DNA of 64,000 bases from CAVZCK01 sp963798805 (GTDB lineage: Bacteria; Pseudomonadota; Alphaproteobacteria; Rhizobiales; Rhodomicrobiaceae): contig CAWCVC010000011.1 in NCBI GenBank assembly GCA_963798805.1, forward strand, positions 558,001 to 622,000. The letters run 5' to 3'. Of the stretch, positions 52,798-62,429 are shown one piece after another (position 1 is the first letter of the stretch; every line of letters begins with the position of its first letter). Both the position numbers and the translations under genes were made by a program. Below the pieces are notes generated by a model. It saw only the letters and a program-made list of their open reading frames with translations, had not been told where the DNA came from and made no database searches.

Positions 52798-53801
52798 GGA
52801 GCGACGATCACCTTGCCAATTACTTTGCGCTCTTCAATCAGCCGCAGGGCCTCGCGCGCTTCAGAAAGTGGAAATACACGGTCGACGACCGGCTTCAAAC
52901 GTCCCTCGGCCACAAGCCCGAGGAGTTTTTCGAGGTCCTCACGTGTCCAGCTATTCGAGCCTAGAATCTTGAGCTCGAAGGTCCAGATGAAGCGCAGGTC
53001 TTCCGTTGGATCATATCCTGCCGTCGCACCGCAGGTAAGAAGCTTTCCACCTCTCTTGAGCGCGCGCAACGACGGCACCCAGGTGTCGCCGCCGGTAAAA
53101 TTGACTACCACATCGACGCCGCCGTCATAGGTGCGTCGGTGCGGCTTACCGAAACGCGAATAGACCTCCTTTTCGAAGGCCACCTTCGTATAGTCGATAA
53201 CGTCGTCCGCGCCGATTTCCTTGAGCTTGCTCAGCTTGGCGTCTGAGCTGCCACAAGCGATCACATAAGCGCCCGCGAGCTTGGCCAGGAGCACCGCGCC
53301 GGTTCCGACGCCGCCGCTTGCGCCAAGAACCAGAACCTTGTCGCCGGCTTTGATCTGGCCGTTCGTGAACAGCATCCGATGGGCGGTGCCGTAGGCGACG
53401 GGGAGCGATGCGGCCTGTTCGAAGCTGACGCCGTCCGGCATAGGAACCAGCTGGTGAGCGCGGACGCGTGCATATTCCTGCAAGCCGCCGTCGACAGTCT
53501 CCCCCTGCAAGCCGCCTTCGAGCCGGTTCAACGGATCCACCAGCACCCGGTCGCCGACAGAAAATCCGGTGACCCCGCCGCCGATTTCGGTGATCTCGCC
53601 CGCGAGATCCAGGCCAGGCACGATGGGGAGATTCAGCTTGATGCCCGGCATCCCCTGGCGCGTGAAAACATCATGATAGTTGAGAGAGCTGGCTCTGACG
53701 CGCAGAAGCACATCGCCGTCGCCGATTACGGGCGTCGGATGATCATCGACGACCTCCAGCATTTCGGGTCCGCCGTGAGCCCTGACCAGCGCTGCCTTCA
53801 C
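52794..53801 (-). CDS. Zinc-less alcohol dehydrogenase/quinone oxidoreductase-like protein
   Basis: 335 aa medium-chain dehydrogenase. N-terminal GroES-like domain (SSLNYHDVFTRQGMPG, VPGLDLAGEITEIGGGV), then the NADP-binding fold with VLGASGGVGTGAVLLAKLAGA. The Cys ligands of zinc enzymes are absent, which places it with quinone reductase/enoyl reductase-like members. I chose the GTG at 53801, next to GGAGGTG, giving a start VKAALVRAHGGPE; an ORF to 53840 is longer but lacks a site. First gene of an operon with the acyl-CoA ligase. Confidence 0.82.
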   Translation of the reverse strand: MKAALVRAHGGPEMLEVVDDHPTPVIGDGDVLLRVRASSLNYHDVFTRQGMPGIKLNLPIVPGLDLAGEITEIGGGVTGFSVGDRVLVDPLNRLEGGLQGETVDGGLQEYARVRAHQLVPMPDGVSFEQAASLPVAYGTAHRMLFTNGQIKAGDKVLVLGASGGVGTGAVLLAKLAGAYVIACGSSDAKLSKLKEIGADDVIDYTKVAFEKEVYSRFGKPHRRTYDGGVDVVVNFTGGDTWVPSLRALKRGGKLLTCGATAGYDPTEDLRFIWTFELKILGSNSWTREDLEKLLGLVAEGRLKPVVDRVFPLSEAREALRLIEERKVIGKVIVAP

Positions 53802-53952
53802 ATTCACCTCCGTCCCCGAGCATGAGAGATGAATTGCCATCGATTGATCTGCGGATGCCGCCGCTCAAACCCGATACACCGCTGGCAATCTTTCTCGTAT
53901 TAATAGCTAGCGATGTTTGTCCGGGCGTCAAGACGCATTTACGATTGACGAG

Positions 53953-54459
53953 CTAGGGGCGGCTTTTGGCGGGTTCAGGGTCGATCTTGGGCGCTCTTCC
54001 CGCCAGATCCTCTTCGAGGGATGCAACCATCGCTACAAGGAACCCGCGCAGGAGTTCACGCTCTTGGGCGCTCAGCCCCGCGAGCGCCACGCGGTTCACA
54101 TCGCCGGCGTTTTTCATCGAGGCAATTGCAAGCTCGCGGCCCTTCGGCGTCAGGTTTACCGAGTACTGCCGCCGGTCATGACGACGAGCCCGGCGCTGGA
54201 TCATCCCGCTTCGCTCCATGCGCTTCAATGTGTTCGCCATCGTTCCCTGTTCAACGCGAACGTGATCGCAAAGGCTCTTCTGAGTCTCGAGATCGCTCTC
54301 GAGCAGCCGCAATACCGCCGGAAACTGGCCCGGCAGGATTCCTTCCGGTCCGTTTCGCGCTTTCAGGCTCTGCGCCATGAGCCGGGCAAGCAGGTTGATA
54401 AGATATCCAAGCGAAGGTTGGTTAGGACTGTCTCTCACAATGATTCGCTCTCTGTTCAT
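53953..54459 (-). CDS. MarR-family regulator
   Basis: 168 aa winged-helix protein. The DNA-binding part is HVRVEQGTMANTLKRMERSGMIQRRARRHDRRQYSVNLT, with the DRRxxxVxLTxxG signature. It lies between the dehydrogenase/CoA-ligase operon and the divergent UbiD gene, so it is well placed to control both. The ATG at 54459 replaces a TTG at 54468. Ligands of this family are often aromatic acids, which fits the enzymes on either side. Confidence 0.9.
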   Translation of the reverse strand: MNRERIIVRDSPNQPSLGYLINLLARLMAQSLKARNGPEGILPGQFPAVLRLLESDLETQKSLCDHVRVEQGTMANTLKRMERSGMIQRRARRHDRRQYSVNLTPKGRELAIASMKNAGDVNRVALAGLSAQERELLRGFLVAMVASLEEDLAGRAPKIDPEPAKSRP

Positions 54460-54837
54460 TCGTTTCAAGCGGCTGCCGATGCCTCGACCCGGTCCGCTCT
54501 GTGCGTCCCCCGGGGTCAGGCAGCCGACCGGAGGCTGTCCATAATCACCGTTTCTTCTGCCAGTGTCATCTCATTCCGGTCCCAATGCAGCGAACGAAGT
54601 AGAGAGTGCGCCCGAGCCGCTTCAGAGGTCGACCAATTGCGAGGTAGCGTTTATCTCTGCCGATACGCAAAAAAGACTCTCAAGATCGATGAGAGTTGAC
54701 TATCCTGCGCGCCTCCAACATGCATAAAGACCTGCCAGACGATGGCATAAGTGCCGATTTTTTTAGCAGAATTGCCAGTTGGCAACTGAATTATTTTGTC
54801 TATGATTCCAATCATAGGACAAGTGAGTAGCGTCGCG
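54460..54837. other. Intergenic region before the UbiD operon
   Basis: 378 bp. The right end holds the promoter described in the next entry. On the minus strand, 54516 to about 54650 is open and reads NEMTLAEETVIMDSLRSAA before a stop, without a start codon; it may be a remnant of a gene, but I cannot identify it. Confidence 0.45.
54772..54816 (+). promoter_or_regulatory. Promoter with two inverted repeats upstream of the UbiD gene
   Basis: A -35-like TTGGCA (54779-54784) and a -10-like TATGAT (54801-54806) are 16 bp apart. TTGCCAGTTGGCAA (54772-54785) is a perfect repeat with 5-bp arms over the -35, and TATGATTCCAATCATA (54801-54816) is a perfect repeat with 7-bp arms over the -10. The second ends 21 bp before the ATG. 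Both are in the position of a repressor operator, the MarR-type regulator being the obvious candidate. Confidence 0.6.
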
Positions 54838-56241
54838 ATGGCACAAGGAACATCCGGGCCAGATAACCAAAGCCTCCGCGGATTTCTTCGCCAGATCGAG
54901 CAGGAGCACCCGCAGCATTTCCTGCGCATCAAAGAACCCGTTTCGACGAAGCTGGATATCGCTTCGGTGGTTTTCGAGCTTGAGCGGCTTGGCAGATCTC
55001 CAATCGTGTTCTTCGAAAATGTCGAGGAGCAGTGTCTGCCGATCGTGACCAATGTCGCGGGCAGCAGGGCGGTGCTGGCCGCGGCGCTCGGAGTGGAGGT
55101 CGGTTCGCTGCCGCTCGCATTCCGCGAAAGATGCCAGCGCTATATTCCCGTCGAGGTCGTCAATGAGGCGCCCTGGCAGGAGGTCGTTCTGGAAGGCGAT
55201 GATCTCGACCTGACGAAGCTCCCCATCCCGCTTCATTTCTCCGTGGACGCCGCACCTTACATCACAGCGGGCCAGATCGCTGCGCGTGATCCGGAGACCG
55301 GTGTGGACACAACCGGCTTTCACCGGCTGATGCTAGCGGGCAAGAACCGCCTCGGCGTCTCGCTGCATTCACGTCGGCGCATGTACGAATTTCATCGCCG
55401 CGCCGAAGCGCGGGGCGAAAATCTGCCGGCCGCGGTCACAATAGGTATTCATCCGCTGCACTATATGGGCTCGATGGTCTATGCCTATCCGCCACATGTC
55501 CGGAAATTCGAGATCATCGGCGGCCTTTTCGGCGAGCCTTATAGAGTCGCACGCTGCGGGACAGCGGATCTCGAAGTGCCGGCCGGCGCCGAAATCATCA
55601 TCGAGGGCGAGATCCTGGCCGGTGAACACGCGCCGGAAGGACCCTTCGGCGAGTTTACCGGCTACGCCTCATATCGCAGCACCCAGAACATCTTCGTCGC
55701 CAAGCGGATCCAGATGCGGCGCGACGCCATCTATCACAGCATCGTCTCTGGCATGTCGTCCGACCACATCCTGATCTCCTGCATTACGCGGGAAGGCGAG
55801 ATCCTCAACACGCTTCGGAGGAATTTGCCCAACGTCACGGCGGTTCATGTGCCGCACAAGACCTGCGGCGCATTCATGGCCTTTATTGCAATGAAAAAAA
55901 CCGCCGCTGGCGAGCCGCAGCAGGCGATCATGGCTGCTCTGGGCACGGAGTTTTATACGAAATATGTGATCGTCGTGGACGACGATGTCGATGTGTTCGA
56001 TATGGAAGATGTGATGTGGGCCGTCGCGACGCGCGTCAAGGCTGAGCAGGACATCATCTTCATTCCCGGCGCCAAAGGCGCCATTCTGGACCCGACATCC
56101 GATCCGGAAAGCTTTACACTGACTAAGATGGGGATCGACGCCACGAAGCCGTTCGGGCGCGATTTCGCGGAGCGGCTTTCGATTTCCCCAGAACAAAGAG
56201 AACGCAGCCTGCGCATTCTCAAGGCCGCAGGGATCGGCTGA
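54838..56241 (+). CDS. UbiD-family prenyl-FMN decarboxylase
   Basis: 467 aa. UbiD landmarks are the HHGPGxG-like early part, the Glu-Arg-Glu catalytic region (EGPFGEFTGYASYRSTQNIF includes two of them) and TAVHVPHKTCGAFMAFIAMKK. It would remove (or add) the carboxylate of an aromatic or alpha,beta-unsaturated acid using prenylated FMN. No UbiX gene to make the cofactor is near. The TAXI-TRAP transporter and amidohydrolase follow on the same strand. The start could be the ATG at 54802, but the family-like sequence begins after 54838. Confidence 0.88.
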   Translation: MAQGTSGPDNQSLRGFLRQIEQEHPQHFLRIKEPVSTKLDIASVVFELERLGRSPIVFFENVEEQCLPIVTNVAGSRAVLAAALGVEVGSLPLAFRERCQRYIPVEVVNEAPWQEVVLEGDDLDLTKLPIPLHFSVDAAPYITAGQIAARDPETGVDTTGFHRLMLAGKNRLGVSLHSRRRMYEFHRRAEARGENLPAAVTIGIHPLHYMGSMVYAYPPHVRKFEIIGGLFGEPYRVARCGTADLEVPAGAEIIIEGEILAGEHAPEGPFGEFTGYASYRSTQNIFVAKRIQMRRDAIYHSIVSGMSSDHILISCITREGEILNTLRRNLPNVTAVHVPHKTCGAFMAFIAMKKTAAGEPQQAIMAALGTEFYTKYVIVVDDDVDVFDMEDVMWAVATRVKAEQDIIFIPGAKGAILDPTSDPESFTLTKMGIDATKPFGRDFAERLSISPEQRERSLRILKAAGIG

Positions 56242-56290
56242 AACGCAGGCACGCGCCGATCCCGAGGATTCACACATAACAAAGGAGAAG

Positions 56291-57292
56291 ATGATGACAT
56301 TTCTGCGGAAAGCCTGTTTCAGTCTCTGCTGCCTCGTCCTTGGATTCTCCTGGGCCCCGGCGAATGCGGCGGAGGCGGTCCACCTCAAATTCGCAACTGT
56401 GGGGGTGGGGTCGTCCTGGTATAATTATGGTGCCGGCATGGCGGAGATCATCAAGCCGGTGCTGCCTCAAGGTTCGACTGTCGAAGTGCTCCCGATTGCG
56501 GGTGGCCTCGGCAACGTCAAGCTTATACAGAGCGGCGAGGCTCAGATCGCCATCAGCTTTCCGATGAATTCGGGCGATGGCTGTAAAGGCACCGGCTCAT
56601 TCAAGACGAAGCAGGACAAAGTTCGCGCCGTGCTCGGCGGGCTCGATACCTATTACTTCGGCACCTTCGTGACCGTGAAATCGGGTGTCAAATCGTGGGA
56701 TGATATTCTCAACGCGAAAAACGGTTTCACCCTGATTACGACGAAGGCGGGCGGCACGGGCGAACTCGGGGTGCGTCAGGTTCTTTCGACGCTCGGCAGC
56801 AACTATAAGAGCATCGAAGCGAAAGGCGGCAATGTGAAGGCCCTGGCTCGCGCTGCTACGACAGACGCCATTGCGGACGGCTCGGCGCAAGGCTGGGCTC
56901 ATATCGTGACCAAGGGACACCCGGTTGCCACCGAGCTTACGACGACAACGGACATGACGATGGTGCCGCTGCCGGAAAAGGCGATCAAAGGCATGGCAAG
57001 CGAGTATAATTGGATCCCGGCGGAAATCCCGGCAAACACCTTCAAGGGTCAGACGGAGCCAATAAAGACGGTCAAGGCGGCTTCCAATATCATTGCCAAC
57101 GCCGATGTTCCCAATGACGTCGTATACGCAATCACGAAAGCTCTGATCGAGAATGCGGATAAGGTGAAAAAGATTCATCCGGCTCTGGCGGAGTTCGATC
57201 CCAAGATGGCTGCCGATCCAGCGCTCAATGGCGGATGTCCGCTGCATCCGGGCGCGATGAAATACTACAAGGAAACCGGCCTGCTGAAGTAA
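56291..57292 (+). CDS. TAXI-family TRAP transporter solute-binding protein
   Basis: 333 aa. Signal peptide at about residues 1-27 (ending ANAAEA), then the TAXI fold: LKFATVGVGSSWYNYGAGMAEIIK and TAGSVENV-like VEVLPIAGGLGNVKLIQSGEAQIAI. It would capture a carboxylate in the periplasm and deliver it to the fused TRAP permease that follows 25 bp downstream. Ribosome site GGAGAAG before ATGATG. Ligand cannot be predicted. Confidence 0.9.
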   Translation: MMTFLRKACFSLCCLVLGFSWAPANAAEAVHLKFATVGVGSSWYNYGAGMAEIIKPVLPQGSTVEVLPIAGGLGNVKLIQSGEAQIAISFPMNSGDGCKGTGSFKTKQDKVRAVLGGLDTYYFGTFVTVKSGVKSWDDILNAKNGFTLITTKAGGTGELGVRQVLSTLGSNYKSIEAKGGNVKALARAATTDAIADGSAQGWAHIVTKGHPVATELTTTTDMTMVPLPEKAIKGMASEYNWIPAEIPANTFKGQTEPIKTVKAASNIIANADVPNDVVYAITKALIENADKVKKIHPALAEFDPKMAADPALNGGCPLHPGAMKYYKETGLLK

Positions 57293-57317
57293 GCCGCATG
57301 AACGGCTGGCGATCCCG

Positions 57318-59231
57318 ATGACGGTGCCATCGATCTCCTCGCGGACGGCTTATATCCTCGTCGCCGGGATCGCCTTTACCCTCGTTGGCGTTGAGTTCGC
57401 CCCGCTTTACACGGGCGGCTTCGAATATGAGCTGGCCTTCCTCGGAACGAATCTCGGCGCCGCCATGGCCATCACCTTCTTGACGGTCGGTGCAACGGGA
57501 CGCCGCGATCCGGCGTCTCCGGTCCCGGTTCATGACATGGTGCTTGCCCTGGCCTCATTGGCTTGTGCGCTGTACCTGATCACCCAGGGCGAGCGGGTAG
57601 CGACGCGTATCGAGGGCGTCGACGAAGTCTTCCTGAGCGACAAGATCGTCGGCGTCATTCTGATCCTGTTGTTGCTGGAGGCGTGCCGCCGCATTGCCGG
57701 CCTCGTGCTGACGGCAATTGCCGTCGTCTTTATCGTCTATATCTTTCTCGGCCCATATCTGCCCAGCGCGATCTCACACGGGGGCATGACATTCAAGCGC
57801 TTCATCGATCTTCAGGTCCTGTCGACGAACGCCATTTTCGGCTCGCCGCTCTCGGCGTCCGCTCACATGGTGTTCTACTTTCTGATTGTCGGCGCGTTTC
57901 TCGATAAGTCGGGTGCAGGCCGACTTTTCGTCAATATGGCCTACGGCCTGACCTCGCGCCTTTGGGGCGGTGCGGGCAAGGCCGCGATTGTCTCCTCGGG
58001 CCTGTTTGGCATGATCAATGGCAGCGCGGTCGCCAATGTCCTCGTGAGCGGCATCATGACCATACCGCTGATGAAGCGGTCTGGTTTCAAGGCGGCCATG
58101 GCCGGCGCCATTGAAGCGACAGCATCCACGGGCGGTCAGCTGTCACCGCCGATTATGGGTGCGGCGGCCTTCATTCTGGCGGACAACGCGGGCGTACCCT
58201 ATGCCCAGGTGGCCTTCGCAGCGATCGTGCCGGCGCTTCTCTACTACACTTCGCTCTACGTGGTCATCCATTGTTACAGCCTGCGAAATGGGCTCGCTCC
58301 CGATCGGAGTCTCGCCATCGCGGAACATTTCGCAGGCGTGAAGCAGCGCTGGCATCTGCTGCTGCCGATGCTTTTCATGATCTTCCTGCTGATCGAGCGA
58401 TATTCGCTGCTGACGGTTGGCGCTTACACGACCGTTGCGATCATTCTGTTCAGCATGCTTCGCAGCGCTACCCGTATGTCGCTGGTCGGCGTTGTGCAAG
58501 CGACTGTCAGCGGCGCAAAATCGGCTTGCGATGTCACTATTCCATCCGCCGTCGCCGGCATCATCGTCGGCACGCTGGTGCAGACCGGAATGGCACTCCG
58601 GCTGCAGCATTGGCTGATCGAGATCGCCAATGGCTCGGTCTTTTTCACTCTGTGCGGAGCGATGGTACTGACGATTATCCTCGGCATGGGGATGCCGACC
58701 GCTGCGGCCTATCTCGTTTCGGCCATTCTCGTGGCGCCGGCACTTCAGGAGCTCGGTGTCCCCGGCCTGCCGGCGCATCTTTTCATCCTGTATTTCGGCA
58801 TCCTCTCCATGGTTACGCCGCCCGTGGCGCTGTCGGCCTATGCCGCGGCGGGGATCGCCGGATCAAATCTCTGGCGAACCGGCGTTACCGCCTTCGCCCT
58901 GGCGACGCCAGGCTTCATCATTCCCTTTGCCTTCGCCGCCAATCCGGCCCTTATCCTGCAAGGCAGTATTGCCGACTGCGCCTGGGTGATCGCCGCGGCG
59001 CTCGCCGGGGTGTTTGCTAGCGGCGCCGCGCTCGGCGGCTATGCGCTCGGCCCGCTGCCGGTCCCCGGGCGTCTCGTCCTCTTCGCCGCCGCCGCGCTGC
59101 TGATCGCCCCGGACACGCAAACCGATTTCGCCGGGCTCGCGCTCGTCCTTGCGGTCTTGGCCTTCCAGTTCGCGCGGCGGCATTTCGGAGTTGCTCAGCC
59201 CACGACGCCCACGCGCGACGAGGCAATGTAA
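57318..59231 (+). CDS. TRAP transporter fused permease (4TM + 12TM)
   Basis: 637 aa with about 16-18 membrane helices. An N-terminal small-subunit (DctQ-like) part is joined to the large DctM-type part; landmarks are GSAVANVLVSGIMTIPLMKRSGFK and ATASTGGQLSPPIMGAAAFILA, and TILGMGMPTAAAYL-like VLTIILGMGMPTAAAYLVSA. Fused permeases are typical partners of TAXI proteins. It uses an ion gradient to import the solute. Operon with the TAXI gene and the amidohydrolase. Confidence 0.93.
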   Translation: MTVPSISSRTAYILVAGIAFTLVGVEFAPLYTGGFEYELAFLGTNLGAAMAITFLTVGATGRRDPASPVPVHDMVLALASLACALYLITQGERVATRIEGVDEVFLSDKIVGVILILLLLEACRRIAGLVLTAIAVVFIVYIFLGPYLPSAISHGGMTFKRFIDLQVLSTNAIFGSPLSASAHMVFYFLIVGAFLDKSGAGRLFVNMAYGLTSRLWGGAGKAAIVSSGLFGMINGSAVANVLVSGIMTIPLMKRSGFKAAMAGAIEATASTGGQLSPPIMGAAAFILADNAGVPYAQVAFAAIVPALLYYTSLYVVIHCYSLRNGLAPDRSLAIAEHFAGVKQRWHLLLPMLFMIFLLIERYSLLTVGAYTTVAIILFSMLRSATRMSLVGVVQATVSGAKSACDVTIPSAVAGIIVGTLVQTGMALRLQHWLIEIANGSVFFTLCGAMVLTIILGMGMPTAAAYLVSAILVAPALQELGVPGLPAHLFILYFGILSMVTPPVALSAYAAAGIAGSNLWRTGVTAFALATPGFIIPFAFAANPALILQGSIADCAWVIAAALAGVFASGAALGGYALGPLPVPGRLVLFAAAALLIAPDTQTDFAGLALVLAVLAFQFARRHFGVAQPTTPTRDEAM

Positions 59232-59241
59232 CGGGGTGGCC

Positions 59242-60729
59242 ATGAGAACGAGAATCCGGGCCAGTTGGATCGTCGGGTATGAGGCGGGCAGCCATCGGCT
59301 TTGGCGGAACGCGGAGCTGGTCTATGAGGACGACAACATCCTCTATGTCGGCCAGCGCTTCGATGGAGACGCGGGCAAGACCATCGACGCGACCGGCAAG
59401 CTGGTCATCCCTGGCTTCATCGACACACACGTTCACTCCGGTCACCGCGCATCCCACCGGCTGATCACCGATACCGGCCGGCCGATGTATTTCGGCCAAC
59501 CCTTTCTGGAAATCAGCGTGCCCCGCGAGGGCAAGACCGTCCTCGGCGATCCGCGCTATCTGAAGCACGGTGTTGCCGGCGCGGACGCGGCGCTCGAGCT
59601 CAATGCCCGCTTCACCGTCGCCGAGCTTCTCCGCAATGGCGTCACGACATTTATCGAGTTCGGCAGCCAGCTCAGCGTGCAAGAGGCGCTGCTGAAGCAA
59701 GTCGAGCGTCTCGGAACCCGCGCCTATCTCGGCCCCGGCTATGATTGCGGCCGCTGGGTCGCGGATGAGAAAGGCCGGCTGAAGCGCATCCGCAATGACG
59801 AGCTTGGCCGCGAAGGGCTGAAAACGGCGCTGAGCTTCATTGAGAAAAATGACGGCGCGGCGGGCGGGCGCGTGCGCGGCATCCTCGTACCGCGTGAGGT
59901 CGAAACGTCGAGCATCGAGATCCTCGAGCAGACCCGCGATATTGCGGACAGGACCGGCCTGCCGATCGCAACTCATGCGGCCTATAGCGTCATCGAGTTT
60001 CACGACATCGTGGCGGAGCACGGAAAGACACCGATCGAACTGCTGGACGCCATCGGCCTGCTGCGCCCCACGCTGAATATTGGCCACGGCAATTTCATCT
60101 CGGACAATCCGAACCTGAATTATGCGATGAAGCGCGACCTGGAGCTGATGGGCCGCGCGCGCGTTTCGATTTCCCATTGCCCGATCAATATCGTCCGGCG
60201 CGGGCGGGTGCTCAACAACTGGCGGAAATACAGCGAGGCGGGCATCAACATCTCGATCGGCAGCGATACCTATCCGCGCGACATGATCATGAATATGCGG
60301 ACCGCGTCCTATCTCGGCAAAATCATGAGCGGGACCTATTTCGCCGCGAGCGCTGGCGACGTCTTCGCCGGGGCCACTCTTGGCGGGGCGAAGTCGGTGG
60401 GCCGCGACGATCTCGGGCGTCTGGCCCTCGGCGCCAAAGCGGACATCGTGATCGTTGATTTTTCCGGCCGGAATTCGCTGCGCTTTGGCCCGGTTCGCGA
60501 CCCGATCAAGAGCCTTGTCGAATGCGGCGTCGGCGACGATGTCGATACCGTCATCGTCGACGGCCGGACCTGCATGGAAAATGGCATCATTCTGGGCGTC
60601 GATATTCCCGCGCTGCAAAGGGAGGCGCAGGCAGCCGGTGAAACGATCTGGGCGACGCTGCCGGAATGGGATCCTCTCGGCCGCACGGCGGAGTCCGCCT
60701 GCCCCTGGTGCTATCCGCTCGGCGAGTGA
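59242..60729 (+). CDS. Amidohydrolase-family metal-dependent hydrolase
   Basis: 495 aa, TIM-barrel amidohydrolase. Metal ligands: H63 and H65 in DTHVHSGH, His in THAAYSVIEFH, His in NIGHGNFIS, and Asp in GSDTYPRDM. It belongs to the ATZ/TRZ/guanine deaminase-like branch that removes amine or chloride groups from heterocycles. The start at 59242 is 10 bp after the permease stop, so the substrate likely enters through that transporter. With UbiD in the same operon, an aromatic or heterocyclic acid bearing an amine or amide is plausible. Confidence 0.85.
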   Translation: MRTRIRASWIVGYEAGSHRLWRNAELVYEDDNILYVGQRFDGDAGKTIDATGKLVIPGFIDTHVHSGHRASHRLITDTGRPMYFGQPFLEISVPREGKTVLGDPRYLKHGVAGADAALELNARFTVAELLRNGVTTFIEFGSQLSVQEALLKQVERLGTRAYLGPGYDCGRWVADEKGRLKRIRNDELGREGLKTALSFIEKNDGAAGGRVRGILVPREVETSSIEILEQTRDIADRTGLPIATHAAYSVIEFHDIVAEHGKTPIELLDAIGLLRPTLNIGHGNFISDNPNLNYAMKRDLELMGRARVSISHCPINIVRRGRVLNNWRKYSEAGINISIGSDTYPRDMIMNMRTASYLGKIMSGTYFAASAGDVFAGATLGGAKSVGRDDLGRLALGAKADIVIVDFSGRNSLRFGPVRDPIKSLVECGVGDDVDTVIVDGRTCMENGIILGVDIPALQREAQAAGETIWATLPEWDPLGRTAESACPWCYPLGE

Positions 60730-60852
60730 ACGCAGCTCCCGCCGGTACGGCGCCGTTCGCGAGGTTCACGCAACTGTGATCCTCGGACGGAACGGCAGAG
60801 CCTCAGTTGCGCTCATAATGCGACCTCCAGAGAAATCCGGAGGAGTCTGCTC

Positions 60853-61830
60853 ATGCCGACCGACGCAAAACGCGAAAGGCCAATTTGGCCGGAGCTGCCC
60901 TATGCCGCCTGGAAGGACACCTGCGCGACCCTGCATCTGTGGACGCAGATCGCCGGCAAGATCCGCCTTGCGCAGACGCCATGGATCAATCATTCCTGGC
61001 ACGTCACCCTCTATGTCTCGGCGCGCGGGCTGACGACCTCGCTCATCCCTTACGGAGAGCGCAGCTTTCAGCTCGAATTCGATTTCGTTAAACACGTGCT
61101 GCGGGTCTCGACCGATGACGGCTCTGCTCGCGAAGTCGGCCTGTTCCCACGTTCGGTAGCTGAATTCTACGCTGATGTGCTGCGGGCGCTGTCTGAGCTC
61201 AACATTCACATCCGCATTTATGGCATGCCGAACGAGATCGCCGATCCGATCCGCTTCGGCGATGATCGCACCCACGCCTCCTATGACCCGGAATACGCTT
61301 CGCGATTCTGGCAGGTTCTCGTGCAGGTCAATCGTGTTCTCTATGACTTCCGTTCGGCATTCATCGGCAAGTGCAGCCCGGTGCATTTCTTCTGGGGCAG
61401 CTTCGACGTCGCAGTCACGCGCTTTTCGGGCCGCCGCGCACCGTTGCACCCGGGAGGCGTTCCCGGTCTTCCCGATGCGATCACGCGAGAAGCCTATTCG
61501 CACGAGGTCAGCAGCGCCGGCTTCTGGCCGGGCAATGACGCCCTCTCCTATCCGGCTTTCTACTCCTATGCCTATCCGGAGCCGCCGGGCTTCGCCCAAG
61601 CGAAGGTGCGGCCTGCAGAGGCGCACTACAATGAAGCCTTCCACGAATTCGTTCTGCCCTATGACGTGGTGCGCGAGGCTGACGATCCCGACGCGGTGCT
61701 GATGGCATTCCTGATGAGCACCTACGAGGCCGCCGCCTCGCTCGGAAAATGGGATCGCGGCGCCCTCGAATGCGCGATCGGTGAGCCCGGAATTCCGCGC
61801 GCGGTCACGGACGACAACCGCGCCTCATGA
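60853..61830 (+). CDS. DUF5996-family protein
   Basis: 325 aa soluble protein of the DUF5996 family: WPELPYAAWKDTCATLHLWTQI, NHSWHVTLYVSARGLTTSLI, HFFWGSFDVAVTRFSGRRAP and YSHEVSSAGFWPGN. Conserved His and Trp residues are prominent, but the function is unknown. It is 123 bp after the amidohydrolase and overlaps the GNAT gene by 4 bp, so these two are translated together. Confidence 0.85.
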   Translation: MPTDAKRERPIWPELPYAAWKDTCATLHLWTQIAGKIRLAQTPWINHSWHVTLYVSARGLTTSLIPYGERSFQLEFDFVKHVLRVSTDDGSAREVGLFPRSVAEFYADVLRALSELNIHIRIYGMPNEIADPIRFGDDRTHASYDPEYASRFWQVLVQVNRVLYDFRSAFIGKCSPVHFFWGSFDVAVTRFSGRRAPLHPGGVPGLPDAITREAYSHEVSSAGFWPGNDALSYPAFYSYAYPEPPGFAQAKVRPAEAHYNEAFHEFVLPYDVVREADDPDAVLMAFLMSTYEAAASLGKWDRGALECAIGEPGIPRAVTDDNRAS

Positions 61831-62393
61831 CGGGCTCGGATCTGGAATTCCACCAGGTCGATCGAGACCGCTGGCCCGATCTCGAACGGCTGTTCGAGTC
61901 GCGCGGCGGTCCACATAATTGCTGGTGCATGGTGTGGCGCGATAAGCCTTTGGGGATGGGGCGTATGTCCGGCGGCGCCCGGAAAGAGGCTCTCAAGGCG
62001 GGGCTTCACTCCCGTGTCGAAGACAACACACCGATCGGGATCATCGGCTACAGCCGCGGCGCTCCGATCGCCTGGTGTTCGGTTGCGCCACGCCTAACAT
62101 ATCGCCCGCTCGGTGGCCCGAAAGCAGCGAGTGACGAAGGCGCGATCTGGTCGATCGTCTGCTTTTTCGTGAAGCGTGAGGTCCGAGGTCAAGGCATCAG
62201 CGAGCGATTGCTGAAAGCGGCGATCGACTATGCGCGGAAGGAGGGTGCCGAGATGGTCGAGGCGTATCCCGTCGACCCCGAGTCGCCCAGCTACCGTTTT
62301 ATGGGATTTCTCGGCTTGTTCGAGCGCGCCGGATTCAAAAGGGTCGGATCCGTGGGTACCAGACGCCACGTCGTCCGCCTGAGGATTGCTTAA
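61827..62393 (+). CDS. GNAT-family N-acetyltransferase
   Basis: 188 aa. The acetyl-CoA motif A is WSIVCFFVKREVRGQGISERLL, with the R/Q-x-x-G-x-G/A loop as RGQGIS. The N-terminal part (SRGGPHNCWCMVWRDKPLG) is that of a GNAT subfamily often found next to DUF5996 genes. Acceptor is unknown. The ATG overlaps the DUF5996 stop. Confidence 0.87.
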   Translation: MTGSDLEFHQVDRDRWPDLERLFESRGGPHNCWCMVWRDKPLGMGRMSGGARKEALKAGLHSRVEDNTPIGIIGYSRGAPIAWCSVAPRLTYRPLGGPKAASDEGAIWSIVCFFVKREVRGQGISERLLKAAIDYARKEGAEMVEAYPVDPESPSYRFMGFLGLFERAGFKRVGSVGTRRHVVRLRIA

Positions 62394-62429
62394 GTCGACC
62401 AACGACCAAACGATGAGTATCGGCAGGAC

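Noticed and set aside
59017..60618. Minus-strand frame of 533 codons opposite the amidohydrolase
   Set aside because: Antisense shadow of a gene with all catalytic motifs.
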